From assembly GCF_001624695.1 (NCBI RefSeq), contig NZ_JSEP01000023.1:1-64000 (forward strand): a DNA stretch of 64,000 bases. Direction: 5' to 3'. A program made the position numbers and the translations under genes. Source of the stretch: Labrenzia sp. OB1. GTDB taxonomy: Bacteria > Pseudomonadota > Alphaproteobacteria > Rhizobiales > Stappiaceae. Positions 51,121-60,164 of this stretch are shown in pieces (within the stretch, counting starts at the first letter, position 1; each line of letters opens with the position of its first letter). The notes under the pieces are model-generated. The model ran no database searches. It was not told the origin of the DNA and was given only the letters and a program-made list of their open reading frames with translations.

Positions 51121-53306
51121 GATGCCGTTGCCTGGGTGGACCATGGAAGCCGGGCCTGTATCCGCAACCGACGGGCAATTTGCCCGGCCCCGTCCCAGCA
51201 GCCGGTCTTTTGTGCGCAGGCCAGGGACAGATCTTGCCGGATTTCGGCATCAAGCAGTTTTCGGAGTTGGGTTTCAATCTCGTAAGGGTCTTCGGCGGTG
51301 CTTGCCAGGTTCCAGCCGGCGCGCGCGCCATGCAGGGCTCTTGCGTCCTGATCGTCCGTTTCCGGGTTGCTGTTGGGAATGAAAAGCGTGGGCAGCGCGG
51401 CTGCGATGTTTTCGTGGAACGTGTTGTATCCCGAGGCGCAGACAGCGAAGTCGAACGCCTTCAGATAGCGGCCCAGTGGAAACAGCCGCCGCTGCAGAAA
51501 GCGCTCGTGAATATCGCCGTGACTTTTCATATGCAGCGGCGACCTGAAATCGACCGCAATCACCTGCGGATGCCTGTCGAGAAAATCGAACAGCAGTTCA
51601 CGGGGAACGGACATGTTGAAATTCGCTTCCGACCCGAGTTGGACGAGACAGAGTGTTGCGGCCTCCGGCAGTTCAAGCGCGCGCCTTGCGGCGGCCCTGT
51701 CAAGGAGTTGAGCCGGCTGTGTCATAAGCACGGGATTCACGCTGGAAACACTGTCCGGATTCATCCTTGAGTATCCGAGGTCCATGGCTTCACAAAGTTC
51801 TCCAGGCTCGATGACGGCGTCGAAAAACCCTTCCCGGGCGATGCTGTCGGGCTGCGGCGTGCGCCACAGTCCCCGCCTTATCCAGGCGCGACAGCATTTG
51901 CCGTAGGATTCCAGAGCGTCGACAAATCCGCTGTAGGGCATATTACCGTCGAACAGGACCAGGGAGGGTTTGTAGTGGCTCAGGGCTTCGCGCATTTCCT
52001 GAAAGAAAAAGGCATTCCATTCATCGACATCCAGTAGCAGCCGACGGTGGAAGGGGCGGAATTCCGCCAGATACCCCATGGACCGGGCCACTTCGATTGC
52101 TTCTGAAAGCGAAAAGAAAACCACCTTCACAGCCGGACCCAGGGACTCGGCTATGGCAAGCTGCCGTGTAAGATGACCAAGGCCGACGCCGTTGGAGGTC
52201 ACAGAAAGCACAACCGGCCGCTCTGATGTCCGGGGCAGTCTTCCGTTGCCCGGTGAAGAGGTCTTCGGTGCCTCGACGACCTTTTCAAACTTTTTCGCGA
52301 ACTGATCCAGCCCGAAACGGGATCCGACAAGGGCGCGCGCTCTCAGGGAGGCCTCTTCCCTCAACGCCCGGTCGGATCCAAGGCGAGCGTATAGCTGCGG
52401 AGCCTCCGCAGGCCCGGCATAAAAGCAGGCCTCGGAAAACGTCTCCTGCAGATAATGCGGCACGACGCAGGGCAACCCGGTCGCCAGCGCTTCGAGCACG
52501 TTGTAGCCGAATGCTTCAACCCAGCTGTCTGAATGAAAATAGCTATAGATATCGAGGCTTTGCAAAAACTCGGATACTGGCCGGGAGGAGAACGAATAAA
52601 TCTGCCAGTTCCACGGCAGTGTATCGAACGCGTCAAGAAAGTCCTGGGGAACTCCCATCATCAGATGCGTATAGTCCGGATGCTGCGGATAGCATTGCAG
52701 CGCAACCTGTGGAGAGGGCAGCTTGTCTCTGCTCGGCCGGCTGTGGCGGCCGATCTTTAACGGTGACGTCAATTCCTGAACCCGCTTTTGCGGAAAGTCC
52801 TGCGGATCGATCAGATTGTTCCAGTTGGCAGGATGGAGCGCATGTGAAAAGCCATGCCGTGCCAGATCCTCGCGCACGACGTCGCTGACCGGCAGCAACC
52901 GCAAATCATGAGCGAACCAGTCAGCGGCAAGGCCGGACCAGTGCTCGGTCCGGTAGTAGGGCCGCCCGCGCCGGTCCCGTGTCGGCTGATGCACGACACA
53001 GTAGAAGACATCCGCATCGAACCCGGCGGGCAAATGTACGGTCTTGTCCAGAAGCGAAGGATGATACAAAAGCGCCACCCTGGCTTTCGGTCTTTCGTCT
53101 TGTGGCACGATCACCGTTCCGGTTGCCTCAATTTCAGCGAGCAACGCGGAATTGGGAATCTGGCATCTGGCGAACAGGGGAGACAACAGGGGCACGACCC
53201 CTGCCCTCAGCCCTGCCTGTTTGCAGGCTCTGAGATCGTATTTGAGAGATGTGGATGTGCCGCCGGGAAAGCGCAGGTCAGCCAGATAAAGGACGTCCAG
53301 TTCCAT
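51117..53306 (-). CDS. Tandem two-domain GT-B glycosyltransferase
   Basis: A 729-residue protein built of two glycosyltransferase modules. Residues about 1-340 resemble GT4: LYLADLRFPGGTSTSLKYDL near the start and the EX7E sugar-nucleotide motif EAFGYNVLE with the following ALATGLPCVV. Residues about 360-720 resemble a MurG/UDP-glycosyltransferase: SNGVGLGHLTRQLAIAESL as the glycine-rich N-domain loop and FAVCASGYNTFHENIAAALP in the donor domain. Two active domains could build a disaccharide or alternate polymer. It is 47 bases after the caspase gene and overlaps the next gene. The acceptor is unknown; no flippase or polymerase is nearby. Confidence 0.82.
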   Translation of the reverse strand: MELDVLYLADLRFPGGTSTSLKYDLRACKQAGLRAGVVPLLSPLFARCQIPNSALLAEIEATGTVIVPQDERPKARVALLYHPSLLDKTVHLPAGFDADVFYCVVHQPTRDRRGRPYYRTEHWSGLAADWFAHDLRLLPVSDVVREDLARHGFSHALHPANWNNLIDPQDFPQKRVQELTSPLKIGRHSRPSRDKLPSPQVALQCYPQHPDYTHLMMGVPQDFLDAFDTLPWNWQIYSFSSRPVSEFLQSLDIYSYFHSDSWVEAFGYNVLEALATGLPCVVPHYLQETFSEACFYAGPAEAPQLYARLGSDRALREEASLRARALVGSRFGLDQFAKKFEKVVEAPKTSSPGNGRLPRTSERPVVLSVTSNGVGLGHLTRQLAIAESLGPAVKVVFFSLSEAIEVARSMGYLAEFRPFHRRLLLDVDEWNAFFFQEMREALSHYKPSLVLFDGNMPYSGFVDALESYGKCCRAWIRRGLWRTPQPDSIAREGFFDAVIEPGELCEAMDLGYSRMNPDSVSSVNPVLMTQPAQLLDRAAARRALELPEAATLCLVQLGSEANFNMSVPRELLFDFLDRHPQVIAVDFRSPLHMKSHGDIHERFLQRRLFPLGRYLKAFDFAVCASGYNTFHENIAAALPTLFIPNSNPETDDQDARALHGARAGWNLASTAEDPYEIETQLRKLLDAEIRQDLSLACAQKTGCWDGAGQIARRLRIQARLPWSTQATAS

Positions 53307-53353
53307 ATTCTGCCCTTGCCATGGAAATCCGCTTCAGATCCGCATGAGAGTGT

Positions 53354-55327
53354 TCAGGACGGCGAACCGCCGTAGAGACGCCACAGTTCGAGCCCGCGGT
53401 TGAACCGCGGACCTGGCACGCCATCCAGGGTACCGTCATAGTACCCCGCTGTTTTCATTTGCGACTGTACGGCCCTGATCGTGTCAAGCGACCAGCTGTT
53501 TGCGTCAGCCGCCAATTTTGAAAGTATCTCGCCGTTGTCCGAGGTCAGAGCCGATAAAAGCAGCTCCGAAGCCTTTTGAGGCGATTTGTCGGTGTGAAAG
53601 CCTTCATCGTAAATCGCCGCGGCGGCGAGCGCACCTTCCGCATAACCTTGCCGGGCAGCGAGCTCGAAATAGGCCACGGCGTTTTCGGGCGACTTGTTGA
53701 TGCCTTCCTTGGCGAACACGCCAAGATTATAGGTCGCTCTGGCCGCCCCTTCCGACGACGCAAACTCCAGAAGTTCGACCGCGCGCGCAACGTCCCGCGT
53801 GCCCCCGGTTCCCGAATAAAGCGATACGGCCAGATTGATCGCTCCGTCCGTACTGCCGTGGCTGTAGGCTTCCTCAAACAGTGCCCTGGCCGTTGTGAGG
53901 TTTTTCGGAACGCTCTGGCCAAGTTCATAAAACAGGCCCAGGCTGACCAGCGCCCGCGTATTTCCCGCCAGCGCGGCCTGCTTGTAAAAATCTATCGCAC
54001 GACCGGTGTCGCCGCCCGCAGCCAGAGCACGGGCAAGCAGGGCCTTGTAATGCGGATCTTCGGGAAATGTTCCCACGGCCCGTTCGCAAGCCCTGATGGC
54101 GGCAGCGGAGTTCTTCGCCAGACGATTGAGAGACACGCCCCGATAGACAATCGTGGAATCATTGGGATGTGTCGCGAATTGCCGGCAGAGTTCGGCAGGC
54201 GTGACGTTCGCCTCATCCCCGGGTGCAATCTGGGTGATAATTTCCTTCGCCTGTTGCAGATTGCGCCCGTTCGGAAAGCGTTCGATGTAATATTCGAGCA
54301 ACGAGCCGTTTCGGGACGCCAGCGCATTCGACCAGATTTCCTCCTCCAGCGTTTCGCGGTTCTTCGGGCCCTGCGTGAGCGAGACGGCCGGGCCCGATCC
54401 GCTTTTCTCCAGCAGGGTCCGCGCTTCACCGGCAAAACGTCCTTCCGGATAGCGTTGCATATACAAGTCGATCAGTTCGGGATCCGCCTGCTGGGCCGCC
54501 AGTTTCCAAAGTCTGACCTCGACATCCAGCTCGGGCTTTTCGCCCGGCAGAAAGTAGAACTCGGGCTTGACCGAAAACTGCACGTAGGGAACCTGAGCAC
54601 CACCGGTGTCCTTGCGAACATAGCGGTTCACTTCCGCCAGCACGGACAGGACTTCCTGCCCCGGGGCATGCATGTTGGCAAGAAGGGCGGAGGTGTAAGG
54701 GCTGTTTTTGCCGGCACCGTCGAAGGCGACCTTTCCGGGCTGCGTCGCGAACCCGATCAGGAAGCCGCTGACATCGGGGGGCGGGGCAAGGCCGGCCTCG
54801 ATACTGTCGATGCGGTCATGAAACGGATTGTTCTGGCAGGCGTCAAGGAAGACCATCTTGAACGCGTTGCTTTTTCCAATCAGGTTCAAAAGCTTGTCGA
54901 AGTGGAGGCTTTGATCCACCAGACTGTCGACGTCGCTGATATTTGCATCGACCGGGATGAAATAGTTCTTTCCCGCCAGTTGCACCCCGTGGCCGGCATA
55001 GTAGACGAGCACGACACCGGCATTGCGGCGGAGCGTGTCTTCCGCGAATTCCTCTATTTCGCCAAGGAAACGGTCACGCGTCGCGTCCAATACCAGCCGG
55101 ACATCGAAATCGAGCGTCCGCAAGGTGGTGGCGATACTCTGCGCATCGTTCCCGGCATTGGGGAGCCTTTCGGAGGTGTAGTTTGAATTGCCGATGATCA
55201 GCGCCATTCTGGTGCCGGACAACTGACCCTGAGCCGACGCATGTCCGCAACACCATGCGACAAGCCAAATCCCGCAGGCGAGACCGAACAGTCTTGCCAG
55301 AAATCGCTGAGACTCAAACCTCTCCAT
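53354..55327 (-). CDS. Exported caspase-fold (C14) protein with SEL1-like repeats
   Basis: A 657-residue protein from the ATG at 55327 (a TTG at 55351 is in frame). Residues 1-33 form a signal peptide ending ASAQ. The caspase p20-like domain (about 38-260) has both catalytic residues: H113 in VYYAGHGVQL and C164 in FLDACQNNPF. A linker with tetratricopeptide character follows, then SEL1-like repeats at about 430-600 (ALVSLGLFYELGQSVPKNLT, AINLAVSLYSGTGGTRD). The C-terminus has a peptidoglycan-binding-like AGYYDGTLDGVPGPRFNRGL. The protease would work in the periplasm. It starts 20 bases after the stop of the preceding gene. Targets are unknown. Confidence 0.87.
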   Translation of the reverse strand: MERFESQRFLARLFGLACGIWLVAWCCGHASAQGQLSGTRMALIIGNSNYTSERLPNAGNDAQSIATTLRTLDFDVRLVLDATRDRFLGEIEEFAEDTLRRNAGVVLVYYAGHGVQLAGKNYFIPVDANISDVDSLVDQSLHFDKLLNLIGKSNAFKMVFLDACQNNPFHDRIDSIEAGLAPPPDVSGFLIGFATQPGKVAFDGAGKNSPYTSALLANMHAPGQEVLSVLAEVNRYVRKDTGGAQVPYVQFSVKPEFYFLPGEKPELDVEVRLWKLAAQQADPELIDLYMQRYPEGRFAGEARTLLEKSGSGPAVSLTQGPKNRETLEEEIWSNALASRNGSLLEYYIERFPNGRNLQQAKEIITQIAPGDEANVTPAELCRQFATHPNDSTIVYRGVSLNRLAKNSAAAIRACERAVGTFPEDPHYKALLARALAAGGDTGRAIDFYKQAALAGNTRALVSLGLFYELGQSVPKNLTTARALFEEAYSHGSTDGAINLAVSLYSGTGGTRDVARAVELLEFASSEGAARATYNLGVFAKEGINKSPENAVAYFELAARQGYAEGALAAAAIYDEGFHTDKSPQKASELLLSALTSDNGEILSKLAADANSWSLDTIRAVQSQMKTAGYYDGTLDGVPGPRFNRGLELWRLYGGSPS

Positions 55328-55347
55328 GATCCCGAAAAACTTTTCAC

Positions 55348-56118
55348 TCAAATCGCAATCGCTTTCGCAAGGTTGATCTCGACCGCCTGCAGGGTGTCCA
55401 CCAGAACGGCGCGTTGCTGTTGCTGAAGCTTCGCGACAACGGCGTCCTGCGATCTGACGAGACGGATTCGCTGAACTTTCCCGATCCCTCTTCGAACGAT
55501 CTCCAGGCCCTGCGCGTTGCTCTTGGCCCTGCGGATATCTCTGGCCATCTGCCTTACGATCGGCAAGGCCGCCTTCGCCACGCCGCTGCCGCGACCGGCT
55601 TCGCGTGCCAGGCGCGCCTCATATCTCGCAAGAACATCCGCGAAACACCGCAAGGGTTCCTGCCCGCGCAGAATTTTCGTTTTGCATCTTTCGGATTCGC
55701 CGACTATGCGCGCCTTGGTATTCAACAAACGCTGCAGCGTCGCCCTTTCCTGAGAGGCGCTGGGCCCGCTGCCGGCATTATTTCCGGGCGTGGGCAGATT
55801 GGGACTGATCGGGTCGCTTCCCGACCCGGCCTTGGCATTGGGAGATTCGCTCCCATAGGCGGCAATGGTGATGATCCCGTCGGTTCCGCGTTCGAGCGCG
55901 CCGGACGTCTGCCCGGCGCCAACCGGCACTTCAACCGGCAGGGAAACCGAAGACGCCGGTCTCCGGCCGGAGAATTTCCAGACACCGGTCTCGACGGGAT
56001 CCGCCAGCTCCAACCTGCTCCCTTTGGCGGAAGAGGTTGCCCCGGTAAGCCAGAAAATGATCAGCGACAGTAAAAAAGAAATTAGATTCAAAAATTTACG
56101 CTTCGTCAGCTCAGCCAT
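55348..56118 (-). CDS. Unrecognised membrane-anchored or secreted protein, first gene of the caspase operon
   Basis: A 256-residue protein with one N-terminal hydrophobic segment (residues about 10-30, LISFLLSLIIFWLTGATSSA), either a signal peptide or an anchor. The middle is low-complexity and rich in Gly, Pro and Ser (residues about 85-120), a probable linker. The C-terminal 130 residues are charged and helical, likely coiled coil (ASQERATLQRLLNTKARIVG, then VVAKLQQQQRAVLVDTLQAV), with a lone C-x-n-C pair (ERCKTKI...LRCFADV). I recognise no family. Conserved position before a caspase gene would point to an inhibitor, adaptor or substrate. Confidence 0.7.
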   Translation of the reverse strand: MAELTKRKFLNLISFLLSLIIFWLTGATSSAKGSRLELADPVETGVWKFSGRRPASSVSLPVEVPVGAGQTSGALERGTDGIITIAAYGSESPNAKAGSGSDPISPNLPTPGNNAGSGPSASQERATLQRLLNTKARIVGESERCKTKILRGQEPLRCFADVLARYEARLAREAGRGSGVAKAALPIVRQMARDIRRAKSNAQGLEIVRRGIGKVQRIRLVRSQDAVVAKLQQQQRAVLVDTLQAVEINLAKAIAI

Positions 56119-56651
56119 CGTTCACCAAAAAAATATTGAAACAGGCGTGTTCTCAACTAAAGGCAATCTAGCATTCTTGCGGAGAGTTCACAAACAACCG
56201 CAAGGCTTCGACGTTATGACCGCCGTTGTCAGAACCGGGCCGGAGCACCTGACGACGACCAAGCGCAATTCGCCCGATACGGCAACTGCCATTACTTCAG
56301 GGAGACACCCGGAGATGTCGAAATTGCTGCTTTTTTCTAGATTCTCGACGTAATTTGACCCCCTTCTCAATCGCAACAGTGTGGAAAAACACGTAAACCA
56401 TTTAAATGTGCACTTGTTTTTCAGCTTTCTTCGGAGTGTTTTTTATCTAAAAAGTCATCATATTTCAGAAACGTGCCTTGTTTTGGTCACGCAGCTGGCC
56501 TATGTATCTCCCATCGATATTGTTTGACGAACTTTGTGACTGCGCGGCTTGCCGCGGCCTGAACGATCTTCCCTATCAACGTCGACAAAACCGCCCGTTT
56601 CGCATGTTGCGGGGCAGGCATTCTCTCATGACCGATTGAAAGGAAATCGTT
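56119..56651. other. Divergent region and 5' leader of the second cold-shock gene
   Basis: These 533 bases hold the promoter of the minus-strand caspase operon near 56119-56200 and the cold-shock promoter and leader on the plus strand. The stretch 56345-56475 is AT-rich. A CGCGG-CTTG-CCGCG hairpin is at about 56540-56553 within the leader. No ORF is convincing. Confidence 0.45.
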
Positions 56652-56861
56652 ATGACCATTGGCACCGTAAAGTTCTTCAACTCCACCAAAGGCTTTGGCT
56701 TCATCCAGCCGGAAGACGGCGCAGCAGACGTGTTCGTTCACATCTCCGCTGTTGAGCGCGCTGGCATGCACTCCCTGGTCGAAGGCCAGAAAGTCAGCTT
56801 TGAAGTTGTCCAGGACCGTCGCTCCGGCAAGTCCGCTGCTGACAACCTGCAGGCAGTCTAA
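56652..56861 (+). CDS. cspA: Cold-shock protein, CspA family
   Basis: A 69-residue cold-shock domain, [20 protein letters not shown], with RNP-1 KGFGFIQP and RNP-2 DVFVHISAV; the C-terminus [11 protein letters not shown] is the CspA form common in Hyphomicrobiales. AAAGGA lies six bases before the ATG. Cold-shock RNA chaperone. It is followed after 120 bases and a terminator by a small charged protein gene. The paralog at 24345-24557 differs in the N-terminus and loop. Confidence 0.94.
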   Translation: MTIGTVKFFNSTKGFGFIQPEDGAADVFVHISAVERAGMHSLVEGQKVSFEVVQDRRSGKSAADNLQAV

Positions 56862-56923
56862 TAAATTCATTCCCGGTCTGTGACCACGGATGTACTGGCA
56901 CGGACCAACGGGATGAGATGAGA

Positions 56924-56951
56924 GGTCGGGAAATTTCCCGGCCTTTTTTTT
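56924..56951 (+). terminator. Rho-independent terminator
   Basis: Stem ggtcgggaaa/tttcccggcc (56924-56933 with 56934-56943, one G-U pair; the inner pairs open to form the loop) is followed by eight T residues. It ends the cspA transcript before the small downstream gene. Confidence 0.85.
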
Positions 56952-56980
56952 GTTCTGCACTTTTGAAAGGATCGGAAGCA

Positions 56981-57238
56981 ATGTCCACCGAGACCAATAG
57001 CGGCAAGCTCAGCCAGACCCGGCGCGAGACCGCGGAATCAAAGGCGGAAACAACCAAGCGGATCTCGCAGGAAATGCTGCGGACCGAATCCGAGCTGCGC
57101 GATGCGAAAACCATGAGGCTGCGCGCTGCGCGCCTTGCATCGCAGCCCGACCTGCCGGAGCCCAAGCCGGCCAAGGGGCGCAAAGCGAAAAAACCAGCGG
57201 CTTCCGCAGCCCCTGCGAGCAACACCGCCCGCAGTTAG
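56981..57238 (+). CDS. Small charged protein downstream of cspA
   Basis: An 85-residue protein from the ATG at 56981 (GGAAG upstream); an in-frame ATG at 56918 lies before the terminator and is not used. The first 50 residues are rich in Glu, Lys, Arg and Thr and likely helical (ETTKRISQEMLRTESELRDA). The tail is basic and alanine/proline-rich (KPAKGRKAKKPAASAAPAS), similar in style to nucleic-acid-binding tails. No family is recognised. Its position just past cspA may reflect occasional terminator read-through. Confidence 0.65.
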   Translation: MSTETNSGKLSQTRRETAESKAETTKRISQEMLRTESELRDAKTMRLRAARLASQPDLPEPKPAKGRKAKKPAASAAPASNTARS

Positions 57239-57423
57239 AGCCTGAAGCTCTGGGGCTCCCCGTCCGACGGGTTTGTTCCGGCCCGTCTGACCGCGTTTCG
57301 AACGCGGCAAGGCAGGCTGTTCCATGCGACACGCCTTCGCCAACGAGCCGTTTCCCACCGTCAGTCTGCTTGACAGGCAAAGCTCCATCCGGACGCCGTG
57401 TGGTCGCTTAAAGGCGACGCGCT

Positions 57424-59163
57424 CTAGGACCGCTTCCCGCGCGGCCTCAAATTGGTGCGGGCAAGTTCCACCAGTTCATCACCGCGCCCGCTCATGATCG
57501 CCTTTATCATAAACAGGCTGAAACCCTTGGCCTGTTCAAGCTTGATCGAAGGCGGCATGGCAAGCTCCTGCTTTGCGACCTTGACGTCCAGCAATACAGG
57601 TCCGTCGTGCGCCAGTGCATCTGACACGCCGTCTTCAAGCTTGTCCGGATCTTCAACCCGGATGCCCTTGATGCCGATCGCTTCAGCCATCGCCGCGAAA
57701 TTCGGATTGTCGAGATCCGTATTGGCATCGAGATATCCCGAGGCCTTCATTTCCATGGCAACAAAGCCGAGCGAGCCATTGTTGAAGACGACCAGCTTCA
57801 CCGGGAGCTTGAGTTGCCGCAGTGACAGAATATCCCCCATCAGCATGGAAAAGCCACCGTCACCGCACAGGGACACCACCTGTCGGCCCGGAAAGGCTGC
57901 CTGCGCACCGATGGCCTGAGGCATGGCGTTTGCCATCGAGCCATGGTTGAAGGACCCCAGCAGACGCCGTTTGCCGTTCATCTTCAGATAACGCGCTGCC
58001 CAGACCGTGGGCGTTCCCACGTCAGCCGTGAAGATTGCATCGTCTTCGGCGTGTTCGCTCAGGAGGCGCGTCAGATGCTGCGGATGAATGAAACGGTCGG
58101 ATTTATCGGGAAATGCCAGGTCATCCAGACCCTTGCGGGCTGAAGCATAGTGGTCTCTGGCGCTCTGGAGAAAATGCCTGTCTTCCTTGCGCTTCAGGCG
58201 CGGCAGGAGCGCGGCAATGGTCGAGCGAAGATCCCCGACCAGCCCGATATCGACCGCCCGGCGTCGTCCGATTGCTTCCGGACGGATATCGATCTGGGCC
58301 ACTTTCGCCTTCTCGGGATAAAACGGGCGATAGGGAAAATCCGTACCGAGCATGAGCAGCGTGTCGCAGTTCTCCATGGCATGGTAGCCGGAGGAAAATC
58401 CGATCAGCCCGGTCATGCCGACATCGAAGGGATTGTCCCATTCGATATGCTCCTTGCCGCGAAGCGCATGAACGACGGGAGCGCCGAGGGCATCCGCCAG
58501 CGCGACGACTTCGTCATGTGCGCCGGCCGTGCCGCTTCCGCACAACAGGGTGATCGCTTCCGAGCCGTTCAAAAGGTCGGCGAGCCGATCGATATCGGCG
58601 AAGGCCGGGGTGATTTGCGGTGGTTGAGCGAAGGAGATCGGGGCGGGCTTCGCCGGAGCCGGCTCAAGAGACGTATTGCCCGGAAGCACGATCACGGAAA
58701 CGCCGCGACGTTCCACGGCGGTGCGAATGGCCGTTTCCATGACGCGCGGCAACTGTGCCGGATCTGTGATCAACTCAACATAGTGGCTGCACTCGCGGAA
58801 GAGCTCCTGAGGATGCGTTTCCTGAAAGTAATGCGTGCCGATTTCGGTCGAGGGAATGTGCGAAGCAATCGCCAGAACCGGGACCTGGTTGCGCTGGCAA
58901 TCGTAGAGCCCGTTGATCAGATGCAGATTTCCCGGTCCGCAGCTTCCCGCGCAGACGGCAATTCTGCCGGTCACCGCCGCCTCGGCGCCGGCCGCGAATG
59001 CGCCCGTTTCTTCATGGCGGACATGCATGAATTCTATCTTGCCCTGCCGGAGGAGACTGTCATTGATGCCGTTCAGGCTGTCGCCGGTTACACCCCAAAT
59101 CCTCGTGACACCGATTTCAGCAAGAAGTTCGGCGATGTAATCTGCACAGCTTGTCGTGGTCAA
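57424..59163 (-). CDS. poxB: Thiamine-diphosphate pyruvate oxidase/dehydrogenase (PoxB type)
   Basis: A 579-residue TPP enzyme. The N-terminal pyrimidine-binding domain has [20 protein letters not shown] with the catalytic glutamate. A central FAD/NAD-like domain follows (about 190-330). The C-terminal PP domain has the TPP motif [20 protein letters not shown]...NN. The C-terminal tail is short but basic, in the place where PoxB binds lipid. It probably converts pyruvate to acetate and CO2 with electrons going to quinone. No partner is adjacent. Similar enzymes include acetolactate synthases, but the sequence fits pyruvate oxidase best. Confidence 0.85.
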   Translation of the reverse strand: MTTTSCADYIAELLAEIGVTRIWGVTGDSLNGINDSLLRQGKIEFMHVRHEETGAFAAGAEAAVTGRIAVCAGSCGPGNLHLINGLYDCQRNQVPVLAIASHIPSTEIGTHYFQETHPQELFRECSHYVELITDPAQLPRVMETAIRTAVERRGVSVIVLPGNTSLEPAPAKPAPISFAQPPQITPAFADIDRLADLLNGSEAITLLCGSGTAGAHDEVVALADALGAPVVHALRGKEHIEWDNPFDVGMTGLIGFSSGYHAMENCDTLLMLGTDFPYRPFYPEKAKVAQIDIRPEAIGRRRAVDIGLVGDLRSTIAALLPRLKRKEDRHFLQSARDHYASARKGLDDLAFPDKSDRFIHPQHLTRLLSEHAEDDAIFTADVGTPTVWAARYLKMNGKRRLLGSFNHGSMANAMPQAIGAQAAFPGRQVVSLCGDGGFSMLMGDILSLRQLKLPVKLVVFNNGSLGFVAMEMKASGYLDANTDLDNPNFAAMAEAIGIKGIRVEDPDKLEDGVSDALAHDGPVLLDVKVAKQELAMPPSIKLEQAKGFSLFMIKAIMSGRGDELVELARTNLRPRGKRS

Positions 59164-59649
59164 TTCACGGCTCCATTCAATTCGGCTGACTGCTCAAGGC
59201 CGCGCAACGCGACACGGAAAATCAGGAAGCACCCGACTTCCCCAGACGTCAGAAAAGCGGGCGACCGGATGCGTTCGAATAAATTCGTAGCATAGGGGTT
59301 CTGGGCTTGCTTTGAAAAAGTGGAAGGCACCCTCGCCTGAAAGGTGCCCTCGACGCTGTCGCCCTTCAGCCATGTCGGCTGACAACGGCATGGCCTTCTC
59401 GTTGCCAAACGGACTCCGCAATCCTTCGAAACCGCCGATTTGCGTGTATCCAAAGAAGATCAAAGTACAGCGTTATCGCCAGTCAGAGACACGGCATGAT
59501 GAAAATCGACGGCGGCATCAGGATCTGGAATTTCTCGAAATAAAGAGAGCCGTGCAGAACCGGCAAAAAGCCTCTCACACCGGAGAAAGTGTAAACTGTC
59601 TCTCTGGTATCAAATGTAAACCATGTGACGAGAATGGACCAAAGAGAAA
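59164..59649. other. Non-coding stretch between poxB and tRNA-Arg
   Basis: These 486 bases contain the poxB promoter region and the tRNA 3' flank. Two similar gtgtaaact/atgtaaacc stretches at about 59589 and 59615 lie just past the tRNA 3' end. No gene or terminator is convincing. Confidence 0.45.
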
Positions 59650-59726
59650 TGGCGCACCGGAGAGGATTCGAACCCCTGACCCCCAGATTCGTAGTCTGGT
59701 GCTCTATCCAGCTGAGCTACCGGTGC
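59650..59726 (-). tRNA. tRNA-Arg (anticodon ACG)
   Basis: The reverse strand gives a complete 77-base cloverleaf. The acceptor stem pairs GCACCGG with CCGGTGC, followed by discriminator G and encoded CCA. The D-arm has AGCTCAGCTGGATAGAGC, the anticodon stem-loop is CCAGA-CTACGAA-TCTGG, and the T-loop is GGTTCGAATCC. The ACG anticodon, read as ICG after deamination, decodes CGU, CGC and CGA. Confidence 0.97.
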
Positions 59727-60164
59727 GTATAGAGGCAAAGATCTTGTCATCGGGTCCTGAAGGGCCCCGGGATGACCGGTCTTGGCGCTGCGGGGACGTG
59801 CCCCGGACAGGGCGCTTACGTACTTCGGTCCGGCAGGGAATGCAAGCGACTTTTCGAACTTTTTTCATGGAACGGTCACAAAGCTTCGCAGGTTGACGGA
59901 TTTCCGCAAGTTCGGCCGCCGCCGGCGGGAGGGGGTTTGAATTCAGCGGATTTTTTTCGCTTCATCGGGCCTGTCGCAAACCTGTTGGCCTTGCCGATCC
60001 CTCACATAGAACGCGGTCGCTTCCCGCAATAACTCAACTCAACATGCCGGGCGTCGGTCCCTCTCCTTCCTGTGCCTCTCTGGACACCTGTTGCAACCCC
60101 GCATCCCTTCCGGTGAGAGGCTGCCAGATCCAGGTGCTCTCTCAAGCCCACGCACGGCTTGCCC
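59727..60164. other. Non-coding stretch between tRNA-Arg and the kinase gene
   Basis: These 438 bases carry the tRNA promoter on the reverse strand and the 3' end of the kinase transcript. A GC-rich ccgccgccggcggg stretch occurs near 59920. No ORF, hairpin with T-run or repeat is convincing. Confidence 0.45.

Noticed and set aside
59585-59630. tRNA-linked attachment site
   Set aside because: The gtgtaaact and atgtaaacc stretches beside the tRNA are short and imperfect, and no integrase is present.
59312-59896. 194-residue plus-strand frame
   Set aside because: It runs antisense through tRNA-Arg(ACG). The APERIRTPDPQIRSLVLYPA stretch is the well-known translation of a tRNA complement, so this is not a gene.
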